Source: Agromyces lapidis (GTDB lineage Bacteria; Actinomycetota; Actinomycetes; Actinomycetales; Microbacteriaceae). From it: a stretch of 64,000 bases of DNA. The position numbers and the translations under genes are program-made. Positions 34,890-43,597 of the stretch are shown here, piece after piece. The stretch spans positions 124,001 through 188,000 of the forward strand of contig NZ_WBIQ01000009.1 of the NCBI RefSeq assembly GCF_009749405.1, given 5' to 3'. Below the pieces are notes generated by a model that did not search any database, was not told where the DNA came from, and worked only from the letters and a program-made list of their open reading frames with translations. The first letter of the stretch is position 1. Each line of letters begins with the position of its first letter.

Positions 34890-34963
34890 CGAGAGCGCTC
34901 CCACGCGTCGTCGGGCGATTCTTCCGGAACCGGTTCCATCCCAAGCCGGTCTGCCACTAGGCT
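34890..34963 (+). promoter_or_regulatory. Operators and promoter before the divergent lacI gene
   Basis: A perfect palindrome GGAACCGGTTCC at 34926-34937 overlaps the -35-like TTCCAT (34934-34939), paired with TAGGCT (34958-34963) at 18 bases. A second dyad CGAGAGCGCTCCCA at 34890-34903 resembles the actinobacterial CebR/BglR operator TGGGAGCGCTCCCA at 12 of 14 positions. The first palindrome is the best candidate for the LacI protein; the second may bind a different LacI member. Confidence 0.55.
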
Positions 34964-34997
34964 CGGCCCCGGAACTGCCCGACGGAGGGGGTTGCGG

Positions 34998-36023
34998 ATG
35001 GCGGCCATCGGCGATGTCGCGCGCCTGGCGGGCGTGTCGAAGGCGACCGCCTCGCGAGCGCTCTCCGGAGGCGGCCACGTCGCCGCCGACACCCGCAGGC
35101 GGGTCGAGGCCGCGGCATCCGAGATCGGGTACATCGCCTCGCCCGCCGCCGCCAGCCTCGTCACCGGACGCACGAAGAACGTGGGCGTCGTCATCCCGAT
35201 CGTGAACCGGTGGTTCTTCGGCGAGGTGCTCGAAGGCATCGAGCGCGCGCTGCTCTCAGCGGGGTACGACCTGACGCTCTACAACGTCGGCGAGCACGGT
35301 CCTGCGCGCGATCGGGTGTTCGAGTTCTTCCTCGCACGCAAGCGCGTCGACGCGGTCATCGCGATCGGCGTCGACCTCGCCGAGCACGAGGCGGCGAGAC
35401 TCGCGCAGAGCGGCAAACCGCTCGTCTGCCTCGGCGGGCGCGGCGCCGTCGACGCCCGGCTCGCGATCGACGACCACGCCGTCGGCACGCTCGCCACCGA
35501 GCACCTCCTCGGCCTCGGCCACACCCGCATCGCGCACCTGGCGGGCCTCGACGCCGTGGCCGAGCCGGGCAGCGTGCCGGGCGAACGGCTGCGGGGCTAT
35601 CTCGACGCGCTCGCCTCCGCCGGCCTCGCGCCGGGCGAGGGCCACGTCGTCGAGGCCGACACCACGATGCCGGCCGGATGCACCGGGGCGCTGCAGCTCC
35701 TCGGCCGGCCCGGCCCGCGCCCGACCGCGCTGTTCGCCGCCTCCGACGAGATGGCGATCGGGGCGATGATCGCCGCCGAGCGGCTCGGCATCGCGGTGCC
35801 CGGCGAGCTCTCGGTCATCGGCGTCGACGGCCACGAGTACGCCGAGATGTTCGGACTCACCACGGTCGAGCAGGCGCCGGGCGAGCAGGGCCGCCTCGCC
35901 GTCGACGCCGTGCTGCGCCTGCTCGGCGAGGGCGAGGTCGCCGACCCGCTCCCCGATTCGGGCGCCCCGCTGCCGACCCGCCTCGTGGTGCGCTCGAGCA
36001 CGACCGCACCGCCGCGCGGCTGA
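34998..36023 (+). CDS. LacI family regulator of the MalEFG-type operon
   Basis: This 341-residue regulator has an N-terminal LacI helix-turn-helix (AAIGDVARLAGVSKATASRALSGG, residues 2-25) and a sugar-sensor domain (VGVVIPIVNRWFFGEVLEGIERALLSAGYDL ... SVIGVDGHEYAEMFGLTTVEQAP). The ATG at 34998 follows ACGGAGGGGG. It is divergent from the binding-protein gene and both promoters contain the same GGAACCGGTTCC half-sites, so it most likely represses the importer and itself. It ends 15 bases from the convergent MFS gene. Confidence 0.9.
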   Translation: MAAIGDVARLAGVSKATASRALSGGGHVAADTRRRVEAAASEIGYIASPAAASLVTGRTKNVGVVIPIVNRWFFGEVLEGIERALLSAGYDLTLYNVGEHGPARDRVFEFFLARKRVDAVIAIGVDLAEHEAARLAQSGKPLVCLGGRGAVDARLAIDDHAVGTLATEHLLGLGHTRIAHLAGLDAVAEPGSVPGERLRGYLDALASAGLAPGEGHVVEADTTMPAGCTGALQLLGRPGPRPTALFAASDEMAIGAMIAAERLGIAVPGELSVIGVDGHEYAEMFGLTTVEQAPGEQGRLAVDAVLRLLGEGEVADPLPDSGAPLPTRLVVRSSTTAPPRG

Positions 36024-36038
36024 GCGCGCGACACCGCC

Positions 36039-37295
36039 TCAGGCGGCATCGCCCACCGTGATCGCCTCGGCCTCGCGCTCGGACGCCCCGGCGCCGTGCT
36101 CGACCCGGTCGACCCGGCGCAGCGCGCGGTGACCCGCCACGACGACGAGGGCAGCGATGAGCACCGACCCGGCCGCTGCGTAGTACGGCGCCGACGGCGA
36201 GATCAGGTGCGCGAGCTCGGCGGCGGCGGGCGGGGCGAGGGCGCCGCCCAGGAACCGCACCGCGGAGTACGCGCTCGACGCCACGGATCGCTGGAGATCG
36301 GTCGCCTCCATCACGCACTCGGTGAGCACCGTGTTGAGCACGCCGAGCACGAGTCCGCCGACGACGATGCAGACGACGAGCGCCGTCGGATCCTCGATGA
36401 ACAGCCCGGCCGCCACAAGGTCGAGCGAGAGCAGCGGCAGCGCGATCCACAGCACACGGGTGCGCGGCATCCTCGCCGTGAGCAGCGGGGCGACGAACAC
36501 CGAGGTGATCGCGAGGGCGAGGCCCCAGCCGAAGAACGTGAACCCGAGTCCGAGGGCGTCGAACCCCAGGGGGAACGGGGAGTACGCGAGCAGCACGAAG
36601 AAGCCGATGTTGTAGAACAGGGCGGCCGCGGCGAGCACCGCGAGCGCAGGCTGGCGCAGCGCCCTGATCGGGGCGGAGAGCCTCGTCGGCTCGGGCCGGG
36701 CCGAGGCATCCCGTTCGTCCTTCAGGAAGACGACGATCGCGATGAAGCCGACGGCCATGAGCGCTGCGGTGCCGAAGAACGGGCCGCGCCAGCTGACGTG
36801 GCCGAGCAGGCCCCCGAGCAGCGGCCCGACCGCGATGCCGAGGCCGAGCGCCGCCTCGTAGAGGATGATCGCCGAGCCCGTGCCGCCTGCCGCGGCGCCG
36901 ACGATCGTCGCGAGCGCGGTCGAGATGAACAGGGCGTTGCCGAGGCCCCACCCGGCGCGGAATCCGATGACCTCCTCGACGTTCTGCGAGAGGCCGGCGG
37001 CCGCGGCGAAGACGATGATGAGCGCGAGCCCGATGAGCAGCGTCTTCTTCGCGCCGATGCGGCTCGACAGCCAGCTCGTGCCGAGCATCGCGAGCCCGGT
37101 GATGAGCAGGTAGCTCGTGAAGAGCATCTCGGTCTCGGTCGGCGTCGCCTGCAGGCTCTCGGCGATCGCCGGCAGGATCGGGTCGACGAGGCCGATGCCC
37201 ATGAACGCGATGACGCACGCGAAGGCGACGGCCCAGACGGCCTTCGGCTGCTTCAGGATCGATGCGGATGTCTCGTGGCTGGCGTGTGCGGTCAC
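36039..37295 (-). CDS. MFS transporter coupled to MarR
   Basis: This 418-residue transporter has twelve hydrophobic segments, starting KAVWAVAFACVIAFMGIGLVDPILPAIAESL, the opening of MFS drug exporters; the loop motif is SSRIGAKKTLLIG. The GTG start at 37295 overlaps the marR stop codon (GTGA), so the two are co-translated. The MarR partner and the substrate-exporter architecture suggest a small drug-resistance or metabolite efflux operon. The acidic tail (REAEAITVGDAA) is short and cytoplasmic. Confidence 0.9.
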   Translation of the reverse strand: MTAHASHETSASILKQPKAVWAVAFACVIAFMGIGLVDPILPAIAESLQATPTETEMLFTSYLLITGLAMLGTSWLSSRIGAKKTLLIGLALIIVFAAAAGLSQNVEEVIGFRAGWGLGNALFISTALATIVGAAAGGTGSAIILYEAALGLGIAVGPLLGGLLGHVSWRGPFFGTAALMAVGFIAIVVFLKDERDASARPEPTRLSAPIRALRQPALAVLAAAALFYNIGFFVLLAYSPFPLGFDALGLGFTFFGWGLALAITSVFVAPLLTARMPRTRVLWIALPLLSLDLVAAGLFIEDPTALVVCIVVGGLVLGVLNTVLTECVMEATDLQRSVASSAYSAVRFLGGALAPPAAAELAHLISPSAPYYAAAGSVLIAALVVVAGHRALRRVDRVEHGAGASEREAEAITVGDAA

Positions 37296-37765
37296 GCGGT
37301 CGGTGCTCCATTCCGCGCGGCGTCGTCCGCGCGCTCGATTCGGGTGCGGATGATCGCCACGGCGCGGGCGAGCGCCGCGCGCTCGTCGTCGGCGAGGTCG
37401 TCGAAGTAGAGGGCCATCTCGCCGGCGAGCTGCTCGCGCCAGTCGTCGAGCGCGGCGAGACCGCTGGGGTCGGCCGAGATGAGCCAGGCGCGTGCGTCGT
37501 TCGCGTCGGCGATGCGACGGATCCAGCCGCGCTCGTCGAGCGTGTGCACGAGCTTGGTCATCGTGGGCTGGCTGACCCGGCTGACCCGGGCGAGCTCGCC
37601 GAGGCGCATGGGGCCGAGGTCGCGCAGCACGGCGATCGTGCGCCAGACGGCGGGCGATTCGGCGGATGCGGTCGCGGCGGCGGCGAGGCGGGTGAGGCGG
37701 TGATTCACCGAGACGAGATCGCCGATGAGCGCGGTCAGGCCCGACGTGTCGGTGGAAGATTGCAT
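37292..37765 (-). CDS. MarR family transcriptional regulator
   Basis: This 157-residue winged-helix regulator has the MarR HTH around residues 55-85 (PMRLGELARVSRVSQPTMTKLVHTLDERGWIRRI) and the wing RIADANDARAWLISADPSG. It heads an operon with the downstream exporter. Its promoter contains a palindrome between -35 and -10, consistent with autorepression. The mRNA appears leaderless: the predicted start point coincides with the ATG at 37765. Confidence 0.93.
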   Translation of the reverse strand: MQSSTDTSGLTALIGDLVSVNHRLTRLAAAATASAESPAVWRTIAVLRDLGPMRLGELARVSRVSQPTMTKLVHTLDERGWIRRIADANDARAWLISADPSGLAALDDWREQLAGEMALYFDDLADDERAALARAVAIIRTRIERADDAARNGAPTA

Positions 37766-37771
37766 AGCTCA

Positions 37772-37800
37772 ACTATATAGCCGTGCTATCTATTTGTCGA
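37772..37800 (-). promoter_or_regulatory. Leaderless marR promoter with operator in the spacer
   Basis: On the minus strand TCGACA (37795-37800) and TATAGT (37772-37777) are 17 bases apart. The palindrome ATAGC-CGT-GCTAT (37777-37789) lies in the spacer and touches the -10, a typical MarR operator position. The start point falls at the ATG. Confidence 0.75.
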
Positions 37801-37910
37801 GTGGCGTCCGAGTCGCCAGAAAGCGTTCGAACTTCGCCCTGGAATCACGGATTCTGGCGACTCGGGTCCGCGACGGCTCGGGAACGGCGCCGCGACCGAG
37901 CCCCGAAACG

Positions 37911-37951
37911 ACGGATGCCCCGTGGTCGATGATCGACCACGGGGCATCCGT
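37911..37951 (-). terminator. Perfect 20-base-pair GGATGCC hairpin after rplL
   Basis: ACGGATGCCCCGTGGTCGAT (37911-37930) pairs perfectly with 37932-37951, with a one-base centre so that the real loop is a few bases longer. It lies about 57 bases beyond the rplL stop and has no T tract. It shares words with 31278-31309. Confidence 0.7.
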
Positions 37952-38007
37952 GTGCTTGGTGACGCAGGTCACCTCAAGCCGCGAGCGCCGAGAACCGGCG
38001 CACGGGA

Positions 38008-38388
38008 TTACTTGAGGGTGACGGTGGCGCCGGCCTCCTCGAGGGCAGCCTTCGCCTTCTCGGCGGTCTCCTTGTTCGCGCCCTCGAGCACGGCCTTGGG
38101 AGCACCGTCGACGACGGCCTTGGCCTCGCCGAGGCCGAGCGAGGTGAGCTCGCGGACGGTCTTGATGACCTGGATCTTCTTGTCGCCGGCAGCCTCGAGG
38201 ATGACGTCGAAGGAGTCCTTCTCCTCGACCTCTTCGGCAGCGCCCGCGCCGCCGGCGCCGGCAACGGCGACGGGAGCAGCAGCGGTGACCTCGAACTTCT
38301 CCTCGAACGCCTTCACGAACTCGCTGAGCTCGACAAGCGTGAGACCAGCGAACTGCTCGAGCAGCTCTTCGGTGGTGAGCTTCGCCAT
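38008..38388 (-). CDS. rplL: 50S ribosomal protein L7/L12
   Basis: This 126-residue acidic protein is the L7/L12 stalk component that binds elongation factors. The N-terminal dimerisation domain ([34 protein letters not shown]) and Ala/Gly hinge ([17 protein letters not shown]) precede the conserved C-terminal domain [38 protein letters not shown]. It is co-oriented with rplJ, 49 bases downstream. The hinge is shorter in Ala/Pro than in proteobacteria but normal for actinobacteria. Confidence 0.98.
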   Translation of the reverse strand: MAKLTTEELLEQFAGLTLVELSEFVKAFEEKFEVTAAAPVAVAGAGGAGAAEEVEEKDSFDVILEAAGDKKIQVIKTVRELTSLGLGEAKAVVDGAPKAVLEGANKETAEKAKAALEEAGATVTLK

Positions 38389-38437
38389 GATGTTTCTCCT
38401 AATGGTGGGGTTTTTGTAGAACGAGTCCGTCGGGCGC

Positions 38438-38926
38438 TTACGCGGCCTCGGCGGTCTCCAGCTTTTCGCGAAGCGCGTCGATGGTGGCGGCAGCCTTGCC
38501 CATCGTCGCCTTCATCATGCCCGCTGCCTTCGCAAGCAGAACCTCGCGGCTCTCGAGCGAGGCGTACTTGTTGACCTCGTCGGCGTCGAGGGTCTTGCCC
38601 TCGAAGACGCCGCCCTTGATCACAAGATTCGGGTTCGCCTTGGCGAAGTCACGCACGGCCTTGGCGGTGGCGACGAAGTCACCATGCACGAAGGCGACGG
38701 CGGACGGACCGGTGAGGTCGGCGTCCAGCGTCGTGATCCCCGCGTTGTTCGCGGCGATCTTGGTCAGCGTGTTCTTCACCACGGCGTAGTTCGCGTCCTG
38801 ACGGATGCTGTTGCGCAGCTGCTTGAGCTGGGCAACCGTCAGGCCGCGGTATTCGGTCAGCAGAACGGCTGCAGAGCTCTCGAACAGGTTCGTGAGTTCG
38901 GCAACCGAGGCTTCCTTGTTCGCCAT
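38438..38926 (-). CDS. rplJ: 50S ribosomal protein L10
   Basis: This 162-residue protein anchors the L7/L12 stalk to 23S rRNA; L10(L12)4 complexes also repress translation of their own mRNA. Conserved segments are [35 protein letters not shown] and [19 protein letters not shown]. The ATG at 38926 follows AAGGAG; a longer reading adds only seven residues and lacks support. A leader of about 220 bases with a terminator-type hairpin lies upstream. Confidence 0.97.
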   Translation of the reverse strand: MANKEASVAELTNLFESSAAVLLTEYRGLTVAQLKQLRNSIRQDANYAVVKNTLTKIAANNAGITTLDADLTGPSAVAFVHGDFVATAKAVRDFAKANPNLVIKGGVFEGKTLDADEVNKYASLESREVLLAKAAGMMKATMGKAAATIDALREKLETAEAA

Positions 38927-39147
38927 GGCCACTCCTTGTGTACTCAACGTGCATCACGGTGGCGATGCACGGCCTGGAGCGCTGGAAGCATGGGGAGAAA
39001 GAAAAAAGCTCCGGCGCAGTTGCGCGGAGCTCGGCCCGGATGACCCGGAAAGTCTTCGTCACACCTGCGCGGGCCCTTGCTTTCGCAAGACTTCGGTCGC
39101 GTTCACTCGTTTTCACGAGCACGCACGACAACCAGCGGTCTTCGGCT
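38927..39147 (-). promoter_or_regulatory. Candidate L10 leader with attenuator hairpin
   Basis: From the predicted start near 39147 to the rplJ ATG the transcript is about 220 bases. It contains a stem AGCTCC-GCGCA / TGCGC-GGAGCT (39007-39031, one bulged base) followed on the minus strand by six Ts (39001-39006): a strong intrinsic terminator ahead of rplJ, not after a gene. That position is expected for L10-leader attenuation. No start codon-linked gene lies upstream on this strand. Confidence 0.65.
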
Positions 39148-39153
39148 CCGTCA

Positions 39154-39182
39154 AGGGTAGCGGATGCCTCGGGCTCCGCCAA
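39154..39182 (-). promoter_or_regulatory. rplJ-rplL promoter
   Basis: On the minus strand TTGGCG (39177-39182) and TACCCT (39154-39159) are 17 bases apart, with a predicted start near 39147. Both are common forms of actinobacterial sigma-70-type hexamers. Confidence 0.55.
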
Positions 39183-39239
39183 ATCGGACGCCGCGCACGG
39201 TCGGACGACACCACGGGAATAGTTGACGAACATCGACAG

Positions 39240-39284
39240 TTGACGAAAGCAACGACTTTCTCTATAGTTGACCTTGATCAACTA
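39240..39284 (+). promoter_or_regulatory. DHA2 exporter promoter and MarR operator
   Basis: TTGACG (39240-39245) and TATAGT (39263-39268) have a 17-base spacer. The perfect inverted repeat TAGTTGA (39265-39271) and TCAACTA (39278-39284) covers the -10 and start point. AGTTGAC half-sites also occur near 39221 and 39238, so a multi-site MarR operator is likely. Confidence 0.7.
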
Positions 39285-39302
39285 CTCATGCAAGGAACCT
39301 CT

Positions 39303-41021
39303 GTGACCTCCACGCTTCCGAACGACCTCGGGACGGCACGCACGCCGCGCCAGGTCTTCACCGCCCTCTCGGGCCTCATCATGGGCATGTTCGTCGCCGT
39401 GCTCTCGGGCACGGTCGTGTCGACCTCGATGCCCGTCATCATCGCCGACCTCGGCGGCGACCAGTCCGCCTACACCTGGGTCATCACGGCGAGCCTGCTC
39501 GCGACCGCCGTCTCCACGCCGATCTGGGGCAAGCTCGCCGACCTCGTCGACCGCAAGATGCTGCTGCAGATCGCGCTCGGCCTCTTCGTCGTCGGCACCG
39601 TCGTCGCCGGCTTCTCGCAGTCGACCGGCATGCTCATCGCCGTGCGCGTCGTGCAGGGCCTCGGCGCCGGCGGCCTCATGTCGCTCGTCATGATCGCGGT
39701 CGCCCTCATCATCTCGCCGCGCGAACGCGGCAAGTACATGGGCGTCGTCGGCGGCATCATGGCCCTCGCGACGATCGGCGGACCGCTGCTCGGCGGCGTC
39801 ATCACCGACGCCTTCGGCTGGCGCGCCAACTTCTTCATCGGCGTGCCCTTCGCAGTCGCCGCGATCATCCTCATCCAGCGAACGCTGCACCTGCCGAAGC
39901 CGAACCGCGAGCGCGTGAAGATCGACTACCTCGGCGCGATCCTCCTCACCGTCGGCGTCTCGCTCCTCCTCATCTGGGTGTCGATGGGCGGCAACCAGTT
40001 CGAGTGGAACTCCGTCGAGAGCTTCGCCATCATCGGCGTCTCGGCCGCGGCGATCATCGGCTTCATCGTCACCGAGTTCCTCGTCGAGGAGCCCATCGTG
40101 CCGATGACCCTCTTCACGAACCGCACCTTCACCCTCTCGGTGATCGCGTCGATCTCGATCGGCGTGGCGATGTTCGCGACGAGCGTCTTCCTCGCGCAGT
40201 ACTTCCAGCTCGCCCGCGGCGCCACCCCGACCGAGTCGGGCCTCATGACCATCCCGATGATCGTCGGCCAGATGGGTGCCTCGATCGGCATCGGCGCGCT
40301 CGTCAGCCGCTTCGGCAAGTGGAAGGGCTGGATGCTCCTCGGCTCCGTGCTGACCCTCGCCGGCGTGAGCCTGATGACCACGCTCCGCTACGACACCGAC
40401 TTCACGCTCGTCTCGATCTACATGTTCGTGCTGGGCGCCGGCCTCGGCATGGTGATGCAGAACCTCACGCTCATCGTGCAGAACGACACCCCCGCGTCGC
40501 AGCTCGGCGCGGCGAGCTCGAACGTGAACTTCTTCCGGTCGATCGCCGGCACCATCGGCGTGACCGTCATGGGCTCGGTGCTCGCCACCCAGGTGACGAG
40601 CCACATCACCGACGGGCTCGCGAAGTTCACCCCCGCCTCGGCCGGCGAGGTCGATGCGCTGAAGTCGCTCGCGAGCGGCTCCCTGCCGAAGGTGTCCGAG
40701 CTCCCCGACACGATCCGCGTGATCGTCGAGGGCTCGTACGGCCGCGGCATCGCCGACGTCTTCCTCATCGCCGTGCCGCTCGCGATCGTCAGCCTCATCG
40801 CGATCGCGTTCCTGCCCAACAAGCCGCTGTCGACGAAGAACGCCGCGCAGACGCTGGCCGAGGAGGCCGAGCAGGTCGCGATCGACCTCGCCGAGGCCGA
40901 GATCGCGGCGCCGGTGACCTCGTCGATGCAGCTCGTCGACGGGTCGGATGACACGAGCGACCGCGGCGACGGGGCATCCGCCCGCGACGCCGGGGCCGAA
41001 GCCGCAGGCGCCCGCAAGTAG
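39303..41021 (+). CDS. MFS multidrug transporter, DHA2 (EmrB/QacA) type
   Basis: This 572-residue exporter has fourteen membrane segments, as in the EmrB/QacA group. The first helix carries VAVLSGTVVSTSMPVIIADLGGDQSAYTWVITASLL, and helix 5 has the antiporter motif GGIMALATIGGPLLGGVITDAFGWRANFFIGVP. The GTG at 39303 follows AAGGA; the upstream ATG at 39288 has a poorer fit. A MarR gene follows on the same strand two bases after the stop, and a palindromic operator overlaps the promoter. It is a drug or metabolite exporter whose substrate is unknown. Confidence 0.93.
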   Translation: MTSTLPNDLGTARTPRQVFTALSGLIMGMFVAVLSGTVVSTSMPVIIADLGGDQSAYTWVITASLLATAVSTPIWGKLADLVDRKMLLQIALGLFVVGTVVAGFSQSTGMLIAVRVVQGLGAGGLMSLVMIAVALIISPRERGKYMGVVGGIMALATIGGPLLGGVITDAFGWRANFFIGVPFAVAAIILIQRTLHLPKPNRERVKIDYLGAILLTVGVSLLLIWVSMGGNQFEWNSVESFAIIGVSAAAIIGFIVTEFLVEEPIVPMTLFTNRTFTLSVIASISIGVAMFATSVFLAQYFQLARGATPTESGLMTIPMIVGQMGASIGIGALVSRFGKWKGWMLLGSVLTLAGVSLMTTLRYDTDFTLVSIYMFVLGAGLGMVMQNLTLIVQNDTPASQLGAASSNVNFFRSIAGTIGVTVMGSVLATQVTSHITDGLAKFTPASAGEVDALKSLASGSLPKVSELPDTIRVIVEGSYGRGIADVFLIAVPLAIVSLIAIAFLPNKPLSTKNAAQTLAEEAEQVAIDLAEAEIAAPVTSSMQLVDGSDDTSDRGDGASARDAGAEAAGARK

Positions 41022-41022
41022 C

Positions 41023-41493
41023 ATGAACGTCGTGACCGAGCCCACCGCCGACCCCGCCGCAGAGCCCACCGTCGACGAGGCGATCGCCCACGTGGAGGAC
41101 CAGCTCTCCTTCGTCTTCGGCCGTGCCCGAACGGTGTGGAAGGAGGCGGCGCAGCACATCCACCCCGAGCTGAACCCTGCCGGGTACAAGCTGCTCGCGA
41201 CGGTCGTCCGGCTCGGTTCGACGAACGCGCACGTGCTCACCGAGCTCTTCGACATGGACAAGAGCGTGGTGAGCCGTCAGATCCGGATGCTCGAGGAGGT
41301 CGGCCTCGTCGAGAGCCGGCCCGACGAGCGCGACGGGCGGGTGCGCGTGATCGTGCCCACGCCGCACGCGGTCGAGCGCATCACGGCGGTGCGGGCGCGC
41401 AACCAGTCGCGCCTGCACGCCGTGCTGCGCGAGCGCTCGGTCGCCGAGCTCGAGCTCTTCGCCGAGATGCTCGGCGGGCTCGCCGAGGCGTAG
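41023..41493 (+). CDS. MarR family regulator of the DHA2 exporter
   Basis: This 156-residue regulator has the MarR core PAGYKLLATVVRLGSTNAHVLTELFDMDKSVVSRQIRMLEEVGLVESRPDERDGRVRVIVPT. It starts one base after the MFS stop, and the two share the upstream promoter with the TAGTTGA-TCAACTA operator, giving an autoregulated exporter operon. An alternative GTG start at 41032 cannot be excluded. Confidence 0.92.
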   Translation: MNVVTEPTADPAAEPTVDEAIAHVEDQLSFVFGRARTVWKEAAQHIHPELNPAGYKLLATVVRLGSTNAHVLTELFDMDKSVVSRQIRMLEEVGLVESRPDERDGRVRVIVPTPHAVERITAVRARNQSRLHAVLRERSVAELELFAEMLGGLAEA

Positions 41494-41508
41494 GCCCGCA
41501 GGCCGGCC

Positions 41509-41568
41509 GAGGAGCGGAGCGTATCGAGACCCTGTACGGGTCTCGATACGCTCCTTCGTCGCTCCTCG
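41509..41568. repeat. Dispersed GGTCTCGATACGCT repeat as a long inverted repeat, copy 2
   Basis: GGAGCGTATCGAGACCC (41516-41532) and its complement (41538-41554) form a 17-base-pair stem around TGTAC; outer CGAGGAGC/GCTCCTCG can extend it. It lies between the convergent marR and pepX genes and is probably a bidirectional terminator as well as a repeat copy. Confidence 0.8.
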
Positions 41569-41581
41569 ACCTCCGGAGGAC

Positions 41582-43429
41582 TCAGCCCGCGTGCAGCGAC
41601 TGCTGCAGCGCGCCCATGCCGCCGACGAGCGGCAGGTGCACCGTCGACTTCGACGGGTCGAGCGTGAGCGTCGTGCCCGGCGCCGGACGCACCGTGTACT
41701 CGTGATCGCTCGAGAGCACGACGAGCCCGATCTGCGAGCCGGCCGAGAACACGTAGTCCTTCGGCTCGAGCTCGAACGCGAAGTCGTACGACCGGCCGGG
41801 GGTGATCGGGTCGGTCACCGCGGCGGATTCGCGGTTCTCGACGTCCATCCACCCGCGGGTGATGATCTTCGGCGCGCCGGTCGTCGGGTACTCCACGAGC
41901 AGCGCCGTGAGGTTCGCCTTCGGCCGGTCGACCGAGAGGCGCAGCGACACCGAGGGCGTGCCGGAGAGGCGCATCTGCTCCCCCAGCACCTCGGTGCGGT
42001 ACGCGAGGCGGTTCGGCGACGACGTCGCGGCGGCGAGGTCCGCCGCACGGAGGCTCGCGTCATCCACGAGGTCTTCGCTCGCCTTGCCGCCGGAACGCGA
42101 CACCGCGATCGTGCCGACCCCGTCGGCCTCGGCCGCGCCGCCGAGCTTCAGCTTGACGTCGGCGGTCGCCGGGTCGGGCCACTCCGCGTACTCGGTGAGC
42201 GTCTTGTCCTCGCGCACGACGTAGGCCTTCGGCAGCGCCTCGACGCCGTTCTCGACGTCGTAGAGGTACCGGGTGAACCAACGGTTCAGCAGGGTGTCGT
42301 TCGGGTTGCCGCCGTGGCCGCCCTGGTGCAGGTAGATCTGGTGCGGCACGTCGTTCGCCTTGAGCTCCTCGTAGAGGTCGGCGGCGTTCTTCGTCATGAC
42401 GTTCCAGTCGTTGAGCCCGTGCGCGACGAGGGTCGCGGCGCTGATCCGGTCGGCGTTCGCGAGGTAGTCGCGCTCGGCCCAGAAGGGGCTCTCGTCACCG
42501 GTGGCGCGGTCCTGGTTCGCCCGCAGCTCGTCGATGATCGGCTGGCAGATCTCCTGGTCGAAGCGGGTGTAGACGTAATCGGCGAGCACGTCGAGGTCTT
42601 CGCCCTGGTAGCCGCCGGGCGCCCGCACCGCACCGTTCGCGCGGTAGTAGTCGTACCAGTTCGAGATCGCCGAGACCGGCACGATCGCCTCGAGCCCCTC
42701 GACCCCGGTCGAGGCGACGCCGATCGGCAGCGTGCCGTTGTACGAGGTGCCGATCATGCCGACGCGGCCCGTGGTCCAGTCGGCGGCGACCTCGGTCGTG
42801 CGGTCGGGGCTCGTGTAGGCCGTCGCACGGCCGTTCAGCCAGTCGACGACGGCCTTGCCCGCCAGCGACTCGTTGGTGCCGCCCGAGGTGGGGCAGCCCT
42901 CCGACCAGCCGCTGCCGAAGCCCTCGGCGTGCACGACCGCGTAACCCCGGGGCACCCAGGTGCTCTCGAGCGAGCGCGAGATGGTCGGGCTCGTGCGGTT
43001 GCGCGGCACGTAGGCGGGCCACGGCTCCTTCTCGCTCGGCGGGTCGCCGATCTCGTGATCGACCGACCAGTTCGTGACCTGCGTGCCACCGGCGTAGTAG
43101 GGGCTCAGCTCCATGAGCACCGGAACGTCGAGGCCGGCCGACTCGGTCTCGGGAACCCGGCTCACGTCGATGTGCACGAGGTCGGGCAGGCCGTCGCGGT
43201 CGGAGTCGACCTCGCTCTCGACCCACGCCTCGTGGTTGATCCACTCGGCCGAGTTCTTGGTGAAGACGGCCTGCGAGAGACCGTCGACGAACGTCGGCTC
43301 TGCAGGCTCGGGGCTGGCGTACGCCGGCGACGCGATCGCGACGCCCGCGCAGGCGAGCGCGGCCGTCACGGCGACGGCGACGCGATGACCGCGTCGCCGC
43401 CCTGCGGTGGTAGGTACCGCTCGGATCAT
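41582..43429 (-). CDS. Secreted Xaa-Pro dipeptidyl-peptidase/CocE-NonD family hydrolase
   Basis: This 615-residue serine hydrolase has an N-terminal signal peptide (residues 1-38, AVAVTAALACAGVAIASPAYASPEP) and a PepX-type catalytic domain. The nucleophile is Ser229 in VGMIGTSYNGT, the acid lies in AHGLNDWNV and the histidine in LHQGGHGGN; the C-terminal beta domain (YDFAFELEPKDYVFSAGSQIGLVVLSSDHEYTVRP) is typical of this family. It would remove X-Pro dipeptides or cleave related esters outside the cell. It is a monocistronic unit bounded by the repeat at 41509-41568 and a 168-base gap with no recognisable element. Confidence 0.92.
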   Translation of the reverse strand: MIRAVPTTAGRRRGHRVAVAVTAALACAGVAIASPAYASPEPAEPTFVDGLSQAVFTKNSAEWINHEAWVESEVDSDRDGLPDLVHIDVSRVPETESAGLDVPVLMELSPYYAGGTQVTNWSVDHEIGDPPSEKEPWPAYVPRNRTSPTISRSLESTWVPRGYAVVHAEGFGSGWSEGCPTSGGTNESLAGKAVVDWLNGRATAYTSPDRTTEVAADWTTGRVGMIGTSYNGTLPIGVASTGVEGLEAIVPVSAISNWYDYYRANGAVRAPGGYQGEDLDVLADYVYTRFDQEICQPIIDELRANQDRATGDESPFWAERDYLANADRISAATLVAHGLNDWNVMTKNAADLYEELKANDVPHQIYLHQGGHGGNPNDTLLNRWFTRYLYDVENGVEALPKAYVVREDKTLTEYAEWPDPATADVKLKLGGAAEADGVGTIAVSRSGGKASEDLVDDASLRAADLAAATSSPNRLAYRTEVLGEQMRLSGTPSVSLRLSVDRPKANLTALLVEYPTTGAPKIITRGWMDVENRESAAVTDPITPGRSYDFAFELEPKDYVFSAGSQIGLVVLSSDHEYTVRPAPGTTLTLDPSKSTVHLPLVGGMGALQQSLHAG

Positions 43430-43597
43430 GCGGATGCTCCTTCGGTCGTGCCGGGGCCAGGGCCTCCACCCGCGCCGGGCGCGGTGCCACCGCCCCGTGG
43501 CTGCTCCACACGCTACGGGCGCGCGAGCACGACACGCCAGAGCGACCGGCGGCGGCGGGCAGCGGCGCGCGGGCGGCGCGCGACCGGCGGCGCTGCG

